NCBI RefSeq assembly: GCF_000196895.1
Contig: NC_014297.1
Span: 868,001-932,000 of the forward strand
DNA: 64,000 bases
Reading direction: 5' to 3'
Origin: Halalkalicoccus jeotgali B3
GTDB lineage: Archaea > Halobacteriota > Halobacteria > Halobacteriales > Halalkalicoccaceae
Shown: positions 33,677-42,407 of the stretch, piece by piece
Position numbering within the stretch: the stretch's first letter is position 1
Layout: each line of letters starts with the position of its first letter
Translations under genes and position numbers: made by a program
Notes under the pieces: model-generated
Seen by the model: the letters and a program-made list of their open reading frames with translations, nothing else
Databases searched by the model: none
What the model was told of the DNA's origin: nothing

Positions 33677-35235
33677 GCGGCCTTTCGACGCTCCGAAAAC
33701 ACTGGCGGATCGCCCTCCTGATCGTGCTCGTTGCGGTCAGCGCGGCGGTGCTGTTCGCCCCGCAGTTCGGGCCCGACGACGGCGGCGGACCGGTCGCGGA
33801 CACCGGTCCGACGAACCTCCAGTTCGGCCTCGAACTCTCGGGTGGGACGCGGGTGCGCGCGCCGCTTGCGGGACTCACCGCCGAGGGCGTCGATGTCGAT
33901 GCCGGCCAGGAAGCCCAAATCGAGTCCGAGGTCGCGACGGAACTGGGGATCAGCGGGCGAAACGTCAACGCCTACCCCGGCGAAACCGCCGAGGACGGCA
34001 CCGTCGAGATCACCACCGACGCCGTAAGCGAGGAGGACTTCCTCGCGGCGCTTCGCGTGGTCGAGGTGAGCGGCGAGGACACGGAGATCCGGCAGGGCGT
34101 GACCGAGCGAACGGTCAACGAGGCCGTCGAGGTCCTCGACGAGAAGATCCGCGAGTCGCCGTTCGCGACGGGCGACGCGCGGAAATCGACCTCCTCGACC
34201 GGCGAGCAGTTCGTGGTGGTCGAGGTGCCCGGCGAGGACCGCGGGACGGTGATCGACCTGATCGAGGACCGCGGGTTCGTCGAAGTCTACGCCCACCACC
34301 CGACTGAGGAGGGCTACACTAACACTACCGCGATCCAGCCCGACGACATCAACTCGATCGGCTCGCCACAAGACGAGCCGCCCTACGGGCCCCACATCGG
34401 GATCACACTGACCGAGGAGGGCGCCGAAGACTTCTCAGGCGTGATGCAGGAGACCGGCTTCACCCAGGAGGGCGTCGAGGCCTGCCGGTGGGACCAGAAC
34501 CGTGACGATCCGGGGTACTGTCTGCTGACGGTCGTCGATGGCGAGGTGGTCTACTCGGCAAGCCTCGGCGAGAGTCTCGCGGCGAGCATGGAATCGGGGA
34601 CGTACGCCAACGACCCGAGTTTCGTCATGAGCGGCCGGTCGATCGAGGACGTCCGCGAACTCCGGGTCAACCTGCTTGCGGGCGCGACGCCGGCACCGCT
34701 CGACATCGAGTCTGGCACCCAGTACTACCTCGAACCCAGCCTCGCCGACGACTTCAAGCTCTACTCGCTGGTAACGGGACTGATCTCGGTCGTGGCGGTC
34801 TCGGGCGTGGTCGCGGCCCGCTACGGCCGTCCCCGGATCGCCGGGCCGATGATCCTGACCGCGGCCGCCGAGGTCTTCCTCCTGCTCGGCTTTGCCGCCG
34901 CCGTCGGCTACCCGCTGGATCTGGCGGCGATCGCGGGCTTCATCGCCGTCGTCGGCACCGGCGTCGACGACCTGATCATCATTGCCGATGAGATCCTTCA
35001 GGAAGGGGACGTCTCGACGAGCCGGGTCTTCGAGAGCCGCTTCCGGAAGGCCTTCTGGGTGATCGGGGCGGCGGCCGCGACCACCATCGTCGCCATGTCA
35101 CCGCTCGCCTTCCTGAGCCTCGGCGATCTGACCGGGTTCGCGCTGTTTACCATCGTCGGCGTCCTGATCGGCGTCCTGGTGACGCGACCGGCCTACGGCG
35201 ACGTCCTGCGGGTCCTGTTGCGCCTCGACCGCTGA
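33673..35235 (+). CDS. secD: Protein-export membrane protein SecD
   Basis: Partner of SecF. 520 aa: one TM near the N-terminus (RIALLIVLVAVSAAVLF), then a large external domain opening with QFGLELSGGTRVR, and five C-terminal helices (LYSLVTGLISVVAVSGVVAA to LFTIVGVLIGVLV). The TGVDDLIIIADEI loop is the family's GTGVD-type motif. The stop at 35235 lies within a membrane-protein gene on the other strand (138-base overlap). Confidence 0.95.
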   Translation: MSGLSTLRKHWRIALLIVLVAVSAAVLFAPQFGPDDGGGPVADTGPTNLQFGLELSGGTRVRAPLAGLTAEGVDVDAGQEAQIESEVATELGISGRNVNAYPGETAEDGTVEITTDAVSEEDFLAALRVVEVSGEDTEIRQGVTERTVNEAVEVLDEKIRESPFATGDARKSTSSTGEQFVVVEVPGEDRGTVIDLIEDRGFVEVYAHHPTEEGYTNTTAIQPDDINSIGSPQDEPPYGPHIGITLTEEGAEDFSGVMQETGFTQEGVEACRWDQNRDDPGYCLLTVVDGEVVYSASLGESLAASMESGTYANDPSFVMSGRSIEDVRELRVNLLAGATPAPLDIESGTQYYLEPSLADDFKLYSLVTGLISVVAVSGVVAARYGRPRIAGPMILTAAAEVFLLLGFAAAVGYPLDLAAIAGFIAVVGTGVDDLIIIADEILQEGDVSTSRVFESRFRKAFWVIGAAAATTIVAMSPLAFLSLGDLTGFALFTIVGVLIGVLVTRPAYGDVLRVLLRLDR

Positions 35236-35904
35236 GCCCGCGGGCGTCGCTCGCCACGCCCGGATCGCCTCGACCGGTCGCGTATCCGCCGTCGCGAGCG
35301 CGAGAATCACACCGAGGGACACCACCCCGCTCGGATCGAGGCCCGCGCCCGCCCGAACGGGGATGGCCACCGCGAGCACGGACCCCAGTAGGCAGTACCC
35401 GAACCGCCCGGCGCGCGCCCGCGGCGTGGCCGCAGAGAGGACCGGCAACGCGACGAGCGCCACGACGGTTCCGGCCCCCGCGACGAGGACGTTCGCGAGG
35501 GGGCTCCCACCGGCGGCCTGTGCTAGCACGCCACCGTACGTGACCGCGAGAAGCGTCGAGGAGAGGTACACAGAGCGGGTGAGAAACGCCCGCCAGCCGG
35601 TGGTTCCAAGGCGCCTGTTCGTGAGCACCGGCCACGGCCGGGCCGTCGGGAGGTGCCCGCCGCGAAACGCCGTGAGAAGCACCGACGTGACCAGCAGGGC
35701 ACTCATCGCCGCCGTCGCGATCTCGACGGTAGAGGCGGGCGTCACGGCGCCGACCCACAACGCCGGCGCGGCGAGGAACGCGACCTGTGCGAGCCCGCCC
35801 TGAATGTAGTCCACGAGGACGTCGTAGGCCGACTCGTGGTCGGCCAGCGTCTCGCCGGTTCGCCGGTCGTCGCCCAGGTAGATCGGCTTTCGATCGTCGG
35901 TCAT
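35098..35904 (-). CDS. Membrane protein with C-terminus antisense to secD
   Basis: 268 aa with about six TM helices from residue 35 to 215 (QVAFLAAPALWVGAV, ALLVTSVLLTAF, LSSTLLAVTYGGVLAQ, VVALVALPVLSA, LLGSVLAVAIPV, VVSLGVILALATA). The last 45 residues, after AWRATPAGSA, are charged and low-complexity (QDADQDADDGKQ) and run antisense through the 3' end of secD. The native stop was probably lost, or the true end lies near 35236. Family unknown. Whether the extension is made is uncertain. Confidence 0.65.
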   Translation of the reverse strand: MTDDRKPIYLGDDRRTGETLADHESAYDVLVDYIQGGLAQVAFLAAPALWVGAVTPASTVEIATAAMSALLVTSVLLTAFRGGHLPTARPWPVLTNRRLGTTGWRAFLTRSVYLSSTLLAVTYGGVLAQAAGGSPLANVLVAGAGTVVALVALPVLSAATPRARAGRFGYCLLGSVLAVAIPVRAGAGLDPSGVVSLGVILALATADTRPVEAIRAWRATPAGSAVEAQQDPQDVAVGRSRHQDADQDADDGKQREPGQIAEAQEGER

Positions 35905-35943
35905 CGCTTTCCCGTAGCCGACCGTGTGTACGGTATCACGGAC

Positions 35944-36588
35944 TCAGAACTCCGCGAGCGTTCCCTGCTCGACGGCCGCGAGCGCGTCAGCGCTCGTCTT
36001 CCACGACGCGCGCGCACACTCGGGAAGCTCGCCGTTCTCGGCGACGTACTCGGCGAGGAACTCCCGCGTGGTCGGATCGCTCGGGTAGCCGCTTCCCACC
36101 TCGCCGTACGCCGCCTCTAGGGCCGCGACCCGCCGGTCGCGCTCGACCTTCGCGACGACGCTTGCCGCGCCGACGATCGCGTGGTGTTCGTCGGCGCCGT
36201 GCTCGCCCGAAAGCGAGACGCCCTCTGGAAGGCGTTGACCCACCCGATGGACGAACCGTCCGGCGTCGACGTCGCCTGCATCGCAGATCCCCGTCATCCC
36301 GGGTTCAACGACCTCGCTTGCGGCCTCGGCGTGGGCTGCTACCGTGAGGGAGTTCATGTCCGTCTCCGGTGTGTCGATCCGGTCCGGAGAAACGGCGGCG
36401 ATCCCGATCCCGATCGCCTCGTCTCCCAATAGCGCCTCCGAGAGGCGTCCGCGTTTCGCCGGCGTGAGGCGTTTCGAGTCGTCGATCCCCTCGGGGAGAA
36501 CCGACTCGTCGGGGACGCACACGCAGGCGGCGATCATCGGGCCCAGTACGGGCCCCTTGCCGGCCTCGTCGATCCCGAAGCGACACAT
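35944..36588 (-). CDS. rnhB: Ribonuclease HII
   Basis: Removes ribonucleotides from DNA and RNA primers. 214 aa: begins MCRFGIDEAGKGPVLGPM, with the DEAGK motif (D7, E8) at the active site, the DSKRLTPAKR helix, ICDAGDVDAGRF and DEHHAIVGAASVVAKVERD which supplies the other acids. ATG 36588 is chosen by the family start. Upstream on the same strand is pus10. Confidence 0.95.
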   Translation of the reverse strand: MCRFGIDEAGKGPVLGPMIAACVCVPDESVLPEGIDDSKRLTPAKRGRLSEALLGDEAIGIGIAAVSPDRIDTPETDMNSLTVAAHAEAASEVVEPGMTGICDAGDVDAGRFVHRVGQRLPEGVSLSGEHGADEHHAIVGAASVVAKVERDRRVAALEAAYGEVGSGYPSDPTTREFLAEYVAENGELPECARASWKTSADALAAVEQGTLAEF

Positions 36589-36640
36589 ACCCGCCGCTCG
36601 CGCGCGCCGATCAAGTACCTGGCGGGTCCCAGTCGGGCGG

Positions 36641-37969
36641 TCAGTTCGTGTCTCTGAGGTACTCGGGGTCGTCGAACGCCCCGCTCTCGCCACGGACGTC
36701 GATCACGTCGAGCGCCGTCACGACGCCCTCAACACCGACCAGCCCCGCGAAACTCGGCTCCGTCCGGCCCTCGTCACCGCTGACGAGTTCCTTGACGTAG
36801 AGCCCGCCCGCACCGTGGACCGTCAGTTCGGCGTGTTCCGGATCGAGCAGTTCGCCCGAGATCTCGTAGACCTCCCGCACGCGCGTGAGATCCGCCCGGC
36901 GGTGCGCAACGCGCTGTGGGGTGTCCTGTTCGATGGTCGCGCCGTCGAGCGCGTCGAGCGCCCCCTCGAAGGCCTCGGGGTCGACCGGTCCGGCGAACTC
37001 GACGTCCATTCGATACGTTTTGCTCGCCTCCAAGCCCTTGACCCGCTCGACCATCTCGTGGGTCGCGAGGTCGAGTCCCTCGACCTCGACTGCCCCTTCG
37101 GCCGCCTCGTTGATCTCGCGTTCGAGGCTCGGGAGGTCCGGGGTTCGCTCTCGCGGGTGTTTGACCTCCAGGACGAACGGCCGGCCCGATTCGAGCATGC
37201 GCGCGTCGACGTCCTCACGACCCGCGCCGTGGAAAACGCCCTCCTCGCCGTCCATCGCCGCGACGACGGCCGGAGCGGTAAAGCCCTCGACGCTGTCGTC
37301 GTACAGGTAGCCCGACCCCCCGCAGTACTCACAGGGCTCTTCCCCACCATCGGGAGCCAGCTGTTTTCCCGACCCGCCACACTCCCGGCAGGGCCACTCG
37401 GTCTGAGGGATGTCGCGTTCGAGCTTCCGGTAGCGGCCGTAGACGAACGCGGGGTTGATCTGGAGGTCCACGGCGTGATCCGAGATCGAGTCGGGGTCCT
37501 CGCCCTCGACGGTACACAGCGCGAGTACGTCCGGGCGCTCGAAGTCGACCTCTGTGTCCGTCTCGCGGCCGACGCGCTTTCCGACCTCGCGATTGCACTC
37601 GGATCTGAACGTCTCGCCGGCGTCTTCGGGGAGTCCGGCGCTCTCCCTGAGGAGTCGTTCGTTCTCCTCGATCAGCGGCGCGACTCGGGTGCCGACCTGA
37701 TAGGTCGAAAAGCCGACGCCGTCGAGTTTCTCGACGACGCGTTCGGCCAGCGCGTCGAACGCGCCGCTGTACCCCTCACAGACCCAACAGTCCGTGATCT
37801 CGGGTGCCTCGTAGGGCTCGTCGTCCGCCAGCGCGAGCGCCGTGCGCAACGCGGTGCCGCGCTCGTCGTTCGTCAGCCCGAAACTCCGGTCGGCGAACAC
37901 CCGACCCACGCAAACGTTACAGACCGGGTCCTGTGCGATGACCTCCCTCGCGCGTTCGAGAGCGTTCAT
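36641..37969 (-). CDS. pus10: tRNA pseudouridine(54/55) synthase Pus10
   Basis: Makes pseudouridine at tRNA positions 54 and 55 in archaea. 442 aa: an N-terminal zinc domain (CNVCVGR, CWVCEGY), a THUMP-like part, then the catalytic core with the [16 protein letters not shown] stretch and the nucleophilic Asp region [12 protein letters not shown] second cysteine cluster ([20 protein letters not shown]) resembles a DnaJ-type zinc finger inserted in the core. Divergent from trmY, which methylates the same position. Confidence 0.93.
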   Translation of the reverse strand: MNALERAREVIAQDPVCNVCVGRVFADRSFGLTNDERGTALRTALALADDEPYEAPEITDCWVCEGYSGAFDALAERVVEKLDGVGFSTYQVGTRVAPLIEENERLLRESAGLPEDAGETFRSECNREVGKRVGRETDTEVDFERPDVLALCTVEGEDPDSISDHAVDLQINPAFVYGRYRKLERDIPQTEWPCRECGGSGKQLAPDGGEEPCEYCGGSGYLYDDSVEGFTAPAVVAAMDGEEGVFHGAGREDVDARMLESGRPFVLEVKHPRERTPDLPSLEREINEAAEGAVEVEGLDLATHEMVERVKGLEASKTYRMDVEFAGPVDPEAFEGALDALDGATIEQDTPQRVAHRRADLTRVREVYEISGELLDPEHAELTVHGAGGLYVKELVSGDEGRTEPSFAGLVGVEGVVTALDVIDVRGESGAFDDPEYLRDTN

Positions 37970-38130
37970 TCCGCGTCCCCCGCGACCGCCCGTTTCGCGA
38001 CGCCGTTCGGGTGGAGGCGTCGCCGTCTCTCAACCGTGCACATACCGGATTTTCGAGGGGAGCGGCTAAGGGCTTGGCGTTTCCATCCGCGGATCCGGGA
38101 GTATATCCCCACCGGGCGGCGAGAGCGGGT

Positions 38131-38727
38131 ATGCGTCAGTTCATCGTCTCGGGTCACGAGGTTCCGACCACTCCCGATTTCTCGCTTTCCGATCTCGCGG
38201 GCGGCGCGGGCCGGCTGGACGTGCTCTGTCGGTGCGTCTCCGCCGCCTTCTTCCTCTCGCACGCCATCCGCGAGGACGTTCGGACCTCTCTGGTGCTCGC
38301 CGACGAGTTCACGGTCCGGTTCGAGGGCAGCGAGCTCCGGCGGCTGAACCCCGACGAGCGCTCGACGGCGGCGTTGATCAGAAAGGCCCTCGACGAACGC
38401 GAGGAGGCTATCGGGCACATGGAAGTCGAGACCTCCCCCGGGGTGTATCTCTCCCGACGGGGGTTCGAGCCCGTACTGGCGGCCGCCGCCGAGGAGGGAT
38501 CGGTGGTGCAACTGCACGAGGACGGCGACCCCGCCGTGGCGATCGAGCCGCCGGACGATCCGGTGTTCGTCCTCTCGGATCACCGGGATTTCGCCGCGCG
38601 TGAAGTCGATCTGCTCGACGAACGGGCCGCCGCTCGGGTGCGACTCGGCCCCGAGGCCATTCACGCGAACCACGCGATCACGGTGGCGCACAACTGGCTC
38701 GATACCGAGGGGTACACGGGGTACTGA
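38131..38727 (+). CDS. trmY: tRNA (pseudouridine54-N1)-methyltransferase TrmY
   Basis: Methylates N1 of pseudouridine 54 to m1-psi, using S-adenosylmethionine, with a SPOUT fold. 198 aa starting [21 protein letters not shown], the family start; later FVLSDHRDF and the C-terminal knot region ([23 protein letters not shown]). ATG 38131 is preferred over the longer frame. Divergent from pus10, whose product makes the substrate. Confidence 0.94.
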   Translation: MRQFIVSGHEVPTTPDFSLSDLAGGAGRLDVLCRCVSAAFFLSHAIREDVRTSLVLADEFTVRFEGSELRRLNPDERSTAALIRKALDEREEAIGHMEVETSPGVYLSRRGFEPVLAAAAEEGSVVQLHEDGDPAVAIEPPDDPVFVLSDHRDFAAREVDLLDERAAARVRLGPEAIHANHAITVAHNWLDTEGYTGY

Positions 38728-38776
38728 GGAGCCGTTCCGGAACGCTTAACAACGCAACCGGCTTTTCTCGGAGTGC

Positions 38777-38849
38777 GGGCCGGTGGGGTAGCTTGGTATC
38801 CTTCGGCCTTCGGGTGGCCGTAACCTCAGTTCGAATCTGAGCCGGCCCA
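38777..38849 (+). tRNA. tRNA-Pro (anticodon CGG)
   Basis: 73 bases, no intron, no encoded CCA. The acceptor stem GGGCCGG pairs with CCGGCCC and the discriminator is A38849. The anticodon arm is CGGCC-TTCGGGT-GGCCG, so the loop reads TT-CGG-GT and the anticodon is CGG, reading CCG. The T arm is CTCAG-TTCGAAT-CTGAG, ideal. It is just downstream of trmY. A near copy of the 3' end lies 150 bases downstream. Confidence 0.95.
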
Positions 38850-38857
38850 CTATTCGT

Positions 38858-38905
38858 CCCGCATTCAACCGACGAGGAGCGCCAGCGACGAGTCGCGAAT
38901 GCGGG
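38858..38905. repeat. Inverted repeat after tRNA-Pro
   Basis: CCCGCATTC (38858-38866) and GAATGCGGG (38897-38905) form a 9-bp stem just after the tRNA, enclosing about 30 bases with the repeated word CGACGAG. It may act as a tRNA terminator/processing hairpin or be part of a relic element. The 231-base gap to the next gene holds this, a 14-base palindrome (38960-38973, GAGACGATCGTCTC) and the tRNA fragment; no gene is seen. Confidence 0.6.
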
Positions 38906-38977
38906 CGAACCGTTACGTCGCGAAGATGCAAGCAGACGAGACGCAGCGCCGAACGGAGTGAGACGATCGTCTCGGCG

Positions 38978-38997
38978 AGTTCGAGTCTGCGCCGGCC
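38978..38997 (+). repeat. Degenerate partial copy of the tRNA-Pro 3' end
   Basis: These 20 bases match 38828-38847 (the T-loop and 3' acceptor part of tRNA-Pro) at 18 positions, and the bases after both copies also resemble each other (ending in CCCGC). Such copies are left when an integrase inserts an element into a tRNA gene. No integrase is nearby, so this would be a relic; chance or duplication is also possible. Confidence 0.55.
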
Positions 38998-39080
38998 TAT
39001 TTCTGCCCGCGCGCACTTCGCGAACGAAGCGACGGCCGTCTTCGGGAGCTTTACAACCACCGCCCGTCTCGACCACACCG

Positions 39081-39248
39081 ATGGCAGGACTCATCCAGCG
39101 CACGGCCGAGTCGATCGACGAGATGTCCCGATCAATCTGGGACGACTCTAGCCAGATCGAGAAGGCGGTGATCGTCGTGTTCCTTCTCGTGACCGGCTTG
39201 GCGATCCCCGTGGTCCCGATCGTCCTCCTGGCGCGGATCATCGCTTGA
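39081..39248 (+). CDS. 55-aa single-helix membrane protein
   Basis: MAGLIQRTAESIDEMSRSIW begins an amphipathic soluble part; a hydrophobic helix (KAVIVVFLLVTGLAIPVVPIV) and short tail LLARIIA follow. Size and shape match a small haloarchaeal family with one TM helix. Function unknown. ATG 39081 is the first in the frame after the tRNA fragment region. Confidence 0.65.
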   Translation: MAGLIQRTAESIDEMSRSIWDDSSQIEKAVIVVFLLVTGLAIPVVPIVLLARIIA

Positions 39249-39337
39249 ACGCGCTCGGAACGACGATATCGGACGATCGCGACTGAGAGCCGTCACGACG
39301 CCGACGGATTGATACGATCGCGCTCCGACGCCGAAAC

Positions 39338-39694
39338 ATGGTCAGTCGCGAGCGCGTGCGGGGTGTCGGGCTCGACGACGAGACGCGTTGTGCGCACTAC
39401 GGCTCGTCGCGGGACGTAATCGCGATCCGGTTTCCCTGCTGTGGCGACTATTTCGCCTGCTACGAGTGTCACGCCGCCCGCACGAACCATGACGCCGAGC
39501 GCTGGTCCGAGGACGCCCGTGGGGAACGCGCGGTGTTGTGTGGACGCTGTGATACGGAACTCACGATCACCGAGTACCTCGCCTGTGAGGACGCCTGCCC
39601 TGACTGCGGGGCGACGTTCAACCCCGGCTGTGCGAATCACTATCACCTGTATTTCGCCGGCGTGTCGGAAGCTTCTGGAGCCGACCCGCCGTAG
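39338..39694 (+). CDS. CHY-type zinc-finger protein
   Basis: 118 aa, with the CHY-finger order of metal ligands: CAHYGSSRDVIAIRFPCCGDYFACYECH, then CGRCDTELT, CEDACPDCGATFNPGCANHYHLYF. Such proteins bind two to three zinc ions; in eukaryotes they occur in RCHY1-type ligases, while the archaeal versions are stand-alone and unstudied. Separated by nine bases from the NUDIX gene downstream, so probably in one transcript. Confidence 0.85.
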   Translation: MVSRERVRGVGLDDETRCAHYGSSRDVIAIRFPCCGDYFACYECHAARTNHDAERWSEDARGERAVLCGRCDTELTITEYLACEDACPDCGATFNPGCANHYHLYFAGVSEASGADPP

Positions 39695-39702
39695 GCCCGC
39701 AC

Positions 39703-40242
39703 ATGACCGACCCGCTCGAATGGGAGACCATGGAAGAAGAAGTCGCCTACAGCTGTCCCGGTTTCGACGTGATCCACGAGGACGTTCGGCTGCCCGACGG
39801 CACCGAGACCGATTTCGACTACGCCAGTGAGCCGCCCGCGGCGGTGATCCTCCCGTTCACTTCCGAGGGCGAGGTCGTACTCATCGAGGAGTGGCGCCAG
39901 GCAGTAAAGCGGGTCAACCGCGGGCTTCCGGCGGGGAGCATGGAGTCCGGCGAGGACCGCGAGGCCGCGGCCCGGCGCGAACTCACGGAGGAAACGGGCT
40001 ACGAGGCCGGCGAGATCGAGTTCCTCACTACCGTTGAGCCCGCAAACGGGCTGCTCGATGCGGTTCATCACTACTTCGTCGCCCACGATTGTGAGCCGAC
40101 CGGCGAGCAGGAACTCGACTTCAACGAGTCCATCCGGGTGGAGACGACCGACTGGGAGGGGCTCAAGCGCGACGCCGAGAACGGCGAGATCAGCGACGGT
40201 CGGACCCTCACGGGCGTCCTCCGGTACGCGCTCACGCGATGA
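39703..40242 (+). CDS. NUDIX hydrolase (ADP-ribose pyrophosphatase-like)
   Basis: 179 aa. The NUDIX box is GSMESGEDREAAARRELTEETGY, matching GX5EX7REUXEEXGU. Flanking elements (VVLIEEWRQAVKRVNRGLPAG before, TTVEPANGLLDAVHHYFVA after) resemble ADP-ribose pyrophosphatases. Likely substrate ADP-ribose or a related nucleoside diphosphate sugar; not proven. The methyltransferase gene overlaps its stop by four bases. Confidence 0.88.
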   Translation: MTDPLEWETMEEEVAYSCPGFDVIHEDVRLPDGTETDFDYASEPPAAVILPFTSEGEVVLIEEWRQAVKRVNRGLPAGSMESGEDREAAARRELTEETGYEAGEIEFLTTVEPANGLLDAVHHYFVAHDCEPTGEQELDFNESIRVETTDWEGLKRDAENGEISDGRTLTGVLRYALTR

Positions 40243-40790
40243 CCGACGAGCGCACCCGCTGGAACGAGCGCTATCGCGAGCGCGACCCGCCCGATGACCC
40301 CTCCGACCTCCTCCGGGAGTGGGTCGACGACCTCCCAGAGGGCCGAGCGCTCGACGTCGCGACCGGCGGGGGGCGCAACGCGATCTGTCTGGCCGAGCAC
40401 GGCTACGCGGTCGACGCGATCGACTGCTCCGAGGAGGGACTGGAGATCGCCCGCGATCGCGCGAGTGACCGCGGCGTTTCCGAGCGCATCGGGTTCGTTC
40501 GGGACGACGTCGAAACCTACGACTTCCCCGCCGGAACCTACGACGTGATCGTGGTGAGTCGCTACTACAGCCTGAACGTCCTGCCCGCCCTCAAAGAGGC
40601 GCTCGCGCCCGGGGGCGTCCTGCTGTACACCCATCGTCTCCACCCGCCCGGCGACCGTTCGAGCCGATTTCGCTTCCGGACGAACGAGCTCCTCAGGGCT
40701 TGTCTCGACCTGCGGATCGTCCGCTACGAGGAACCGACGGAGATCACCGACGAGCAGACGGATGTGCGCCTGATCGCCCGAAAGGAGTGA
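40239..40790 (+). CDS. TehB-like class I SAM methyltransferase
   Basis: 183 aa Rossmann-like methyltransferase: motif I ALDVATGGGRNAICLAEHGY, acid loop DAIDCSEEGLEIA, motif near DVIVVSRYYSLNVLPAL and post-IV LAPGGVLLYTHRL. Resembles TehB/thiopurine methyltransferase types. Substrate unknown. Coupled to the NUDIX gene by an ATGA overlap. Confidence 0.85.
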   Translation: MTDERTRWNERYRERDPPDDPSDLLREWVDDLPEGRALDVATGGGRNAICLAEHGYAVDAIDCSEEGLEIARDRASDRGVSERIGFVRDDVETYDFPAGTYDVIVVSRYYSLNVLPALKEALAPGGVLLYTHRLHPPGDRSSRFRFRTNELLRACLDLRIVRYEEPTEITDEQTDVRLIARKE

Positions 40791-40829
40791 CTCGCAACCC
40801 TTACCGCGCGCTCGCCCGAACCCCGACCA

Positions 40830-42287
40830 ATGAGCGAGATCTTCGAGGCCCGCGACTGGGACGCCGCCGGGCGGATCGGCCGGCTCTCGGTCCCGCGTTC
40901 GGGCATCACCGTCGAGACGCCCACCATCATGCCCGTCGTCAACCCCCACATCCAGACGATCCCCCCACGGGAACTCGCCGAGCGCTTCGGCGCACAGATC
41001 CTCATCACGAATTCGTACATCCTTCACGGCAGCGACGACCTGCGCGAGGCGGCCCTCTCGCGGGGGCTCCACGACCTGCTCGATTTCCCCGGCGCGGTTA
41101 TGACCGATTCGGGCTCCTTCCAACTCGCCGAATACGGCGAGATCGACGTTACGAGCGAGGAAATTCTCGCATTCCAACGGGAGATCGGCTCGGACATCGC
41201 GACCCCGGTCGACATCCCGACGGCACCCGATACCGAGCGCGAGGCCGCCGAGATCGAGCTCGGAACCACCCAAGAGCGCCTCGATGCGGCCGCCGAGTTC
41301 GATGCGGGGGAAATGCTCGTTTCGGCGCCTGTCCAGGGCTCGACCTACCCTGACCTCCGGGAGGCGGCGGGCGACCACGCCGCGGGGACGGGACTCGACG
41401 TCTTTCCGGTGGGGGCGGTCGTCCCGTTGATGAACGACTACCGGTACGGCGAGATGATCGACGCCGTCGTGGCCGCCAAACGCGGGCTGGGGCCGGCCGC
41501 CCCGGTCCACCTCTTCGGCGCGGGCCACCCCATGATGTTCGCGCTGGCGGTCGCGGCGGGCTGTGACCTGTTCGATTCGGCGGCCTACGCGATATACGCG
41601 CGCGACGGACGATACCTCACGGCTCGGGGAACGGAGCATCTGGAGGAGCTCGAGTACTTCCCGTGTTCGTGTCCCGTCTGCGCCGAGTACACCCCCGCGG
41701 AGGTCAGGGACGGGGACACTGAGCGCCTGCTTTCGGAGCACAACCTCCACGTCACCTTCGCGGAGATACGGCGGATCAAGCACGCGATCCGCGAGGGGAG
41801 TTTGCTCGAACTCGTCGAGACCCGCGCCCGCGGGCATCCGGCGATGCTCGACGGCTACCGGGCCCTGCTCGCCCATTCCGAACAGCTCGAACGCACCGAC
41901 CCCGCCTCGAAGTCGACGTTCTTCTACCTCTCGGGCGAGAGCGCCTCCCGGCCCGAGGTACTGCGCCACCACCGCCGACTCGAACGACTCTCGGTTCCTG
42001 ACTCGCTGTTGCTCGCCGACGGCTCCGTCGACGGGATCGAGGCCGATGAGGTCTGGGACGTTCGCCCACCCTTCGGTCCCGTCCCGCCGGAACTCTCGGA
42101 GACTTACCCCGTGAACGCCGAACTCCCCGACCGACTCGACGAGGAGGCCTACGCAGCGGCCGCACGGGGGATCGAGCGGCTGGCCGAGGCGAACCCCGAC
42201 TGCGAGATCGCGCTGGCGACTGCGGGCTGGCCCGACGCAGCGCTCGCGGCCCTGCCCAAACATACCAAGTGCATATTAATCTCCTAG
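40830..42287 (+). CDS. tgtA: Archaeal tRNA-guanine transglycosylase (position 15)
   Basis: Exchanges G15 of tRNA for preQ0, the first step to archaeosine. 485 aa: TGT core with [20 protein letters not shown], the substrate-binding [13 protein letters not shown], a preQ0-pocket [13 protein letters not shown], and zinc ligands CSCPVC about residue 280. C-terminal part has the extra archaeal domains. The last residues [12 protein letters not shown] coincide with a drop in GC content, so the native end may have been replaced by the AT-rich insertion that follows. Confidence 0.95.
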   Translation: MSEIFEARDWDAAGRIGRLSVPRSGITVETPTIMPVVNPHIQTIPPRELAERFGAQILITNSYILHGSDDLREAALSRGLHDLLDFPGAVMTDSGSFQLAEYGEIDVTSEEILAFQREIGSDIATPVDIPTAPDTEREAAEIELGTTQERLDAAAEFDAGEMLVSAPVQGSTYPDLREAAGDHAAGTGLDVFPVGAVVPLMNDYRYGEMIDAVVAAKRGLGPAAPVHLFGAGHPMMFALAVAAGCDLFDSAAYAIYARDGRYLTARGTEHLEELEYFPCSCPVCAEYTPAEVRDGDTERLLSEHNLHVTFAEIRRIKHAIREGSLLELVETRARGHPAMLDGYRALLAHSEQLERTDPASKSTFFYLSGESASRPEVLRHHRRLERLSVPDSLLLADGSVDGIEADEVWDVRPPFGPVPPELSETYPVNAELPDRLDEEAYAAAARGIERLAEANPDCEIALATAGWPDAALAALPKHTKCILIS

Positions 42288-42378
42288 CAAGTTCACGACA
42301 TGTAGGTCCCTGTTGGAGGGCTGTTTTAGAAACCATACAGATACGATTATTCCATTTCTACCAATGATGCCCACAAGA

Positions 42379-42391
42379 TACATATATAAAT
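42379..42391 (+). promoter_or_regulatory. TATA box of the halocin-like gene
   Basis: TACATATATAAAT lies about 24-27 bases before GTG 42408, so the transcript would start close to this codon. The word GGGAG just before the GTG could serve as a ribosome site if the transcript starts earlier. The 120-base gap from 42288 to here is AT-rich and holds no gene; TGTAGGTCCCTGTTGGAGGG near 42301 resembles no feature I can name. Confidence 0.6.
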
Positions 42392-42407
42392 CAAGGGAGT
42401 GTATGTT

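Noticed and set aside
37966-38043. 25-codon frame ([20 protein letters not shown]..) ending over the pus10 start
   Set aside because: Too short and without a motif or promoter; it could be a leader peptide but nothing beyond the ATGA overlap supports it.
38970-39000. Second tRNA gene
   Set aside because: Only the T-loop and 3' acceptor part are present; no 5' half, anticodon or D arm, so it is a fragment.
40071-42263. Minus-strand open frame of 730 codons opposite tgtA
   Set aside because: Fully antisense to tgtA and its neighbours, with valine/arginine-rich shadow composition and no motif.
42288-42378. Insertion-sequence end upstream of the halocin-like gene
   Set aside because: TGTAGGTCCCTGTTGGAGGG looks element-like but no matching terminal repeat, target duplication or transposase was found.
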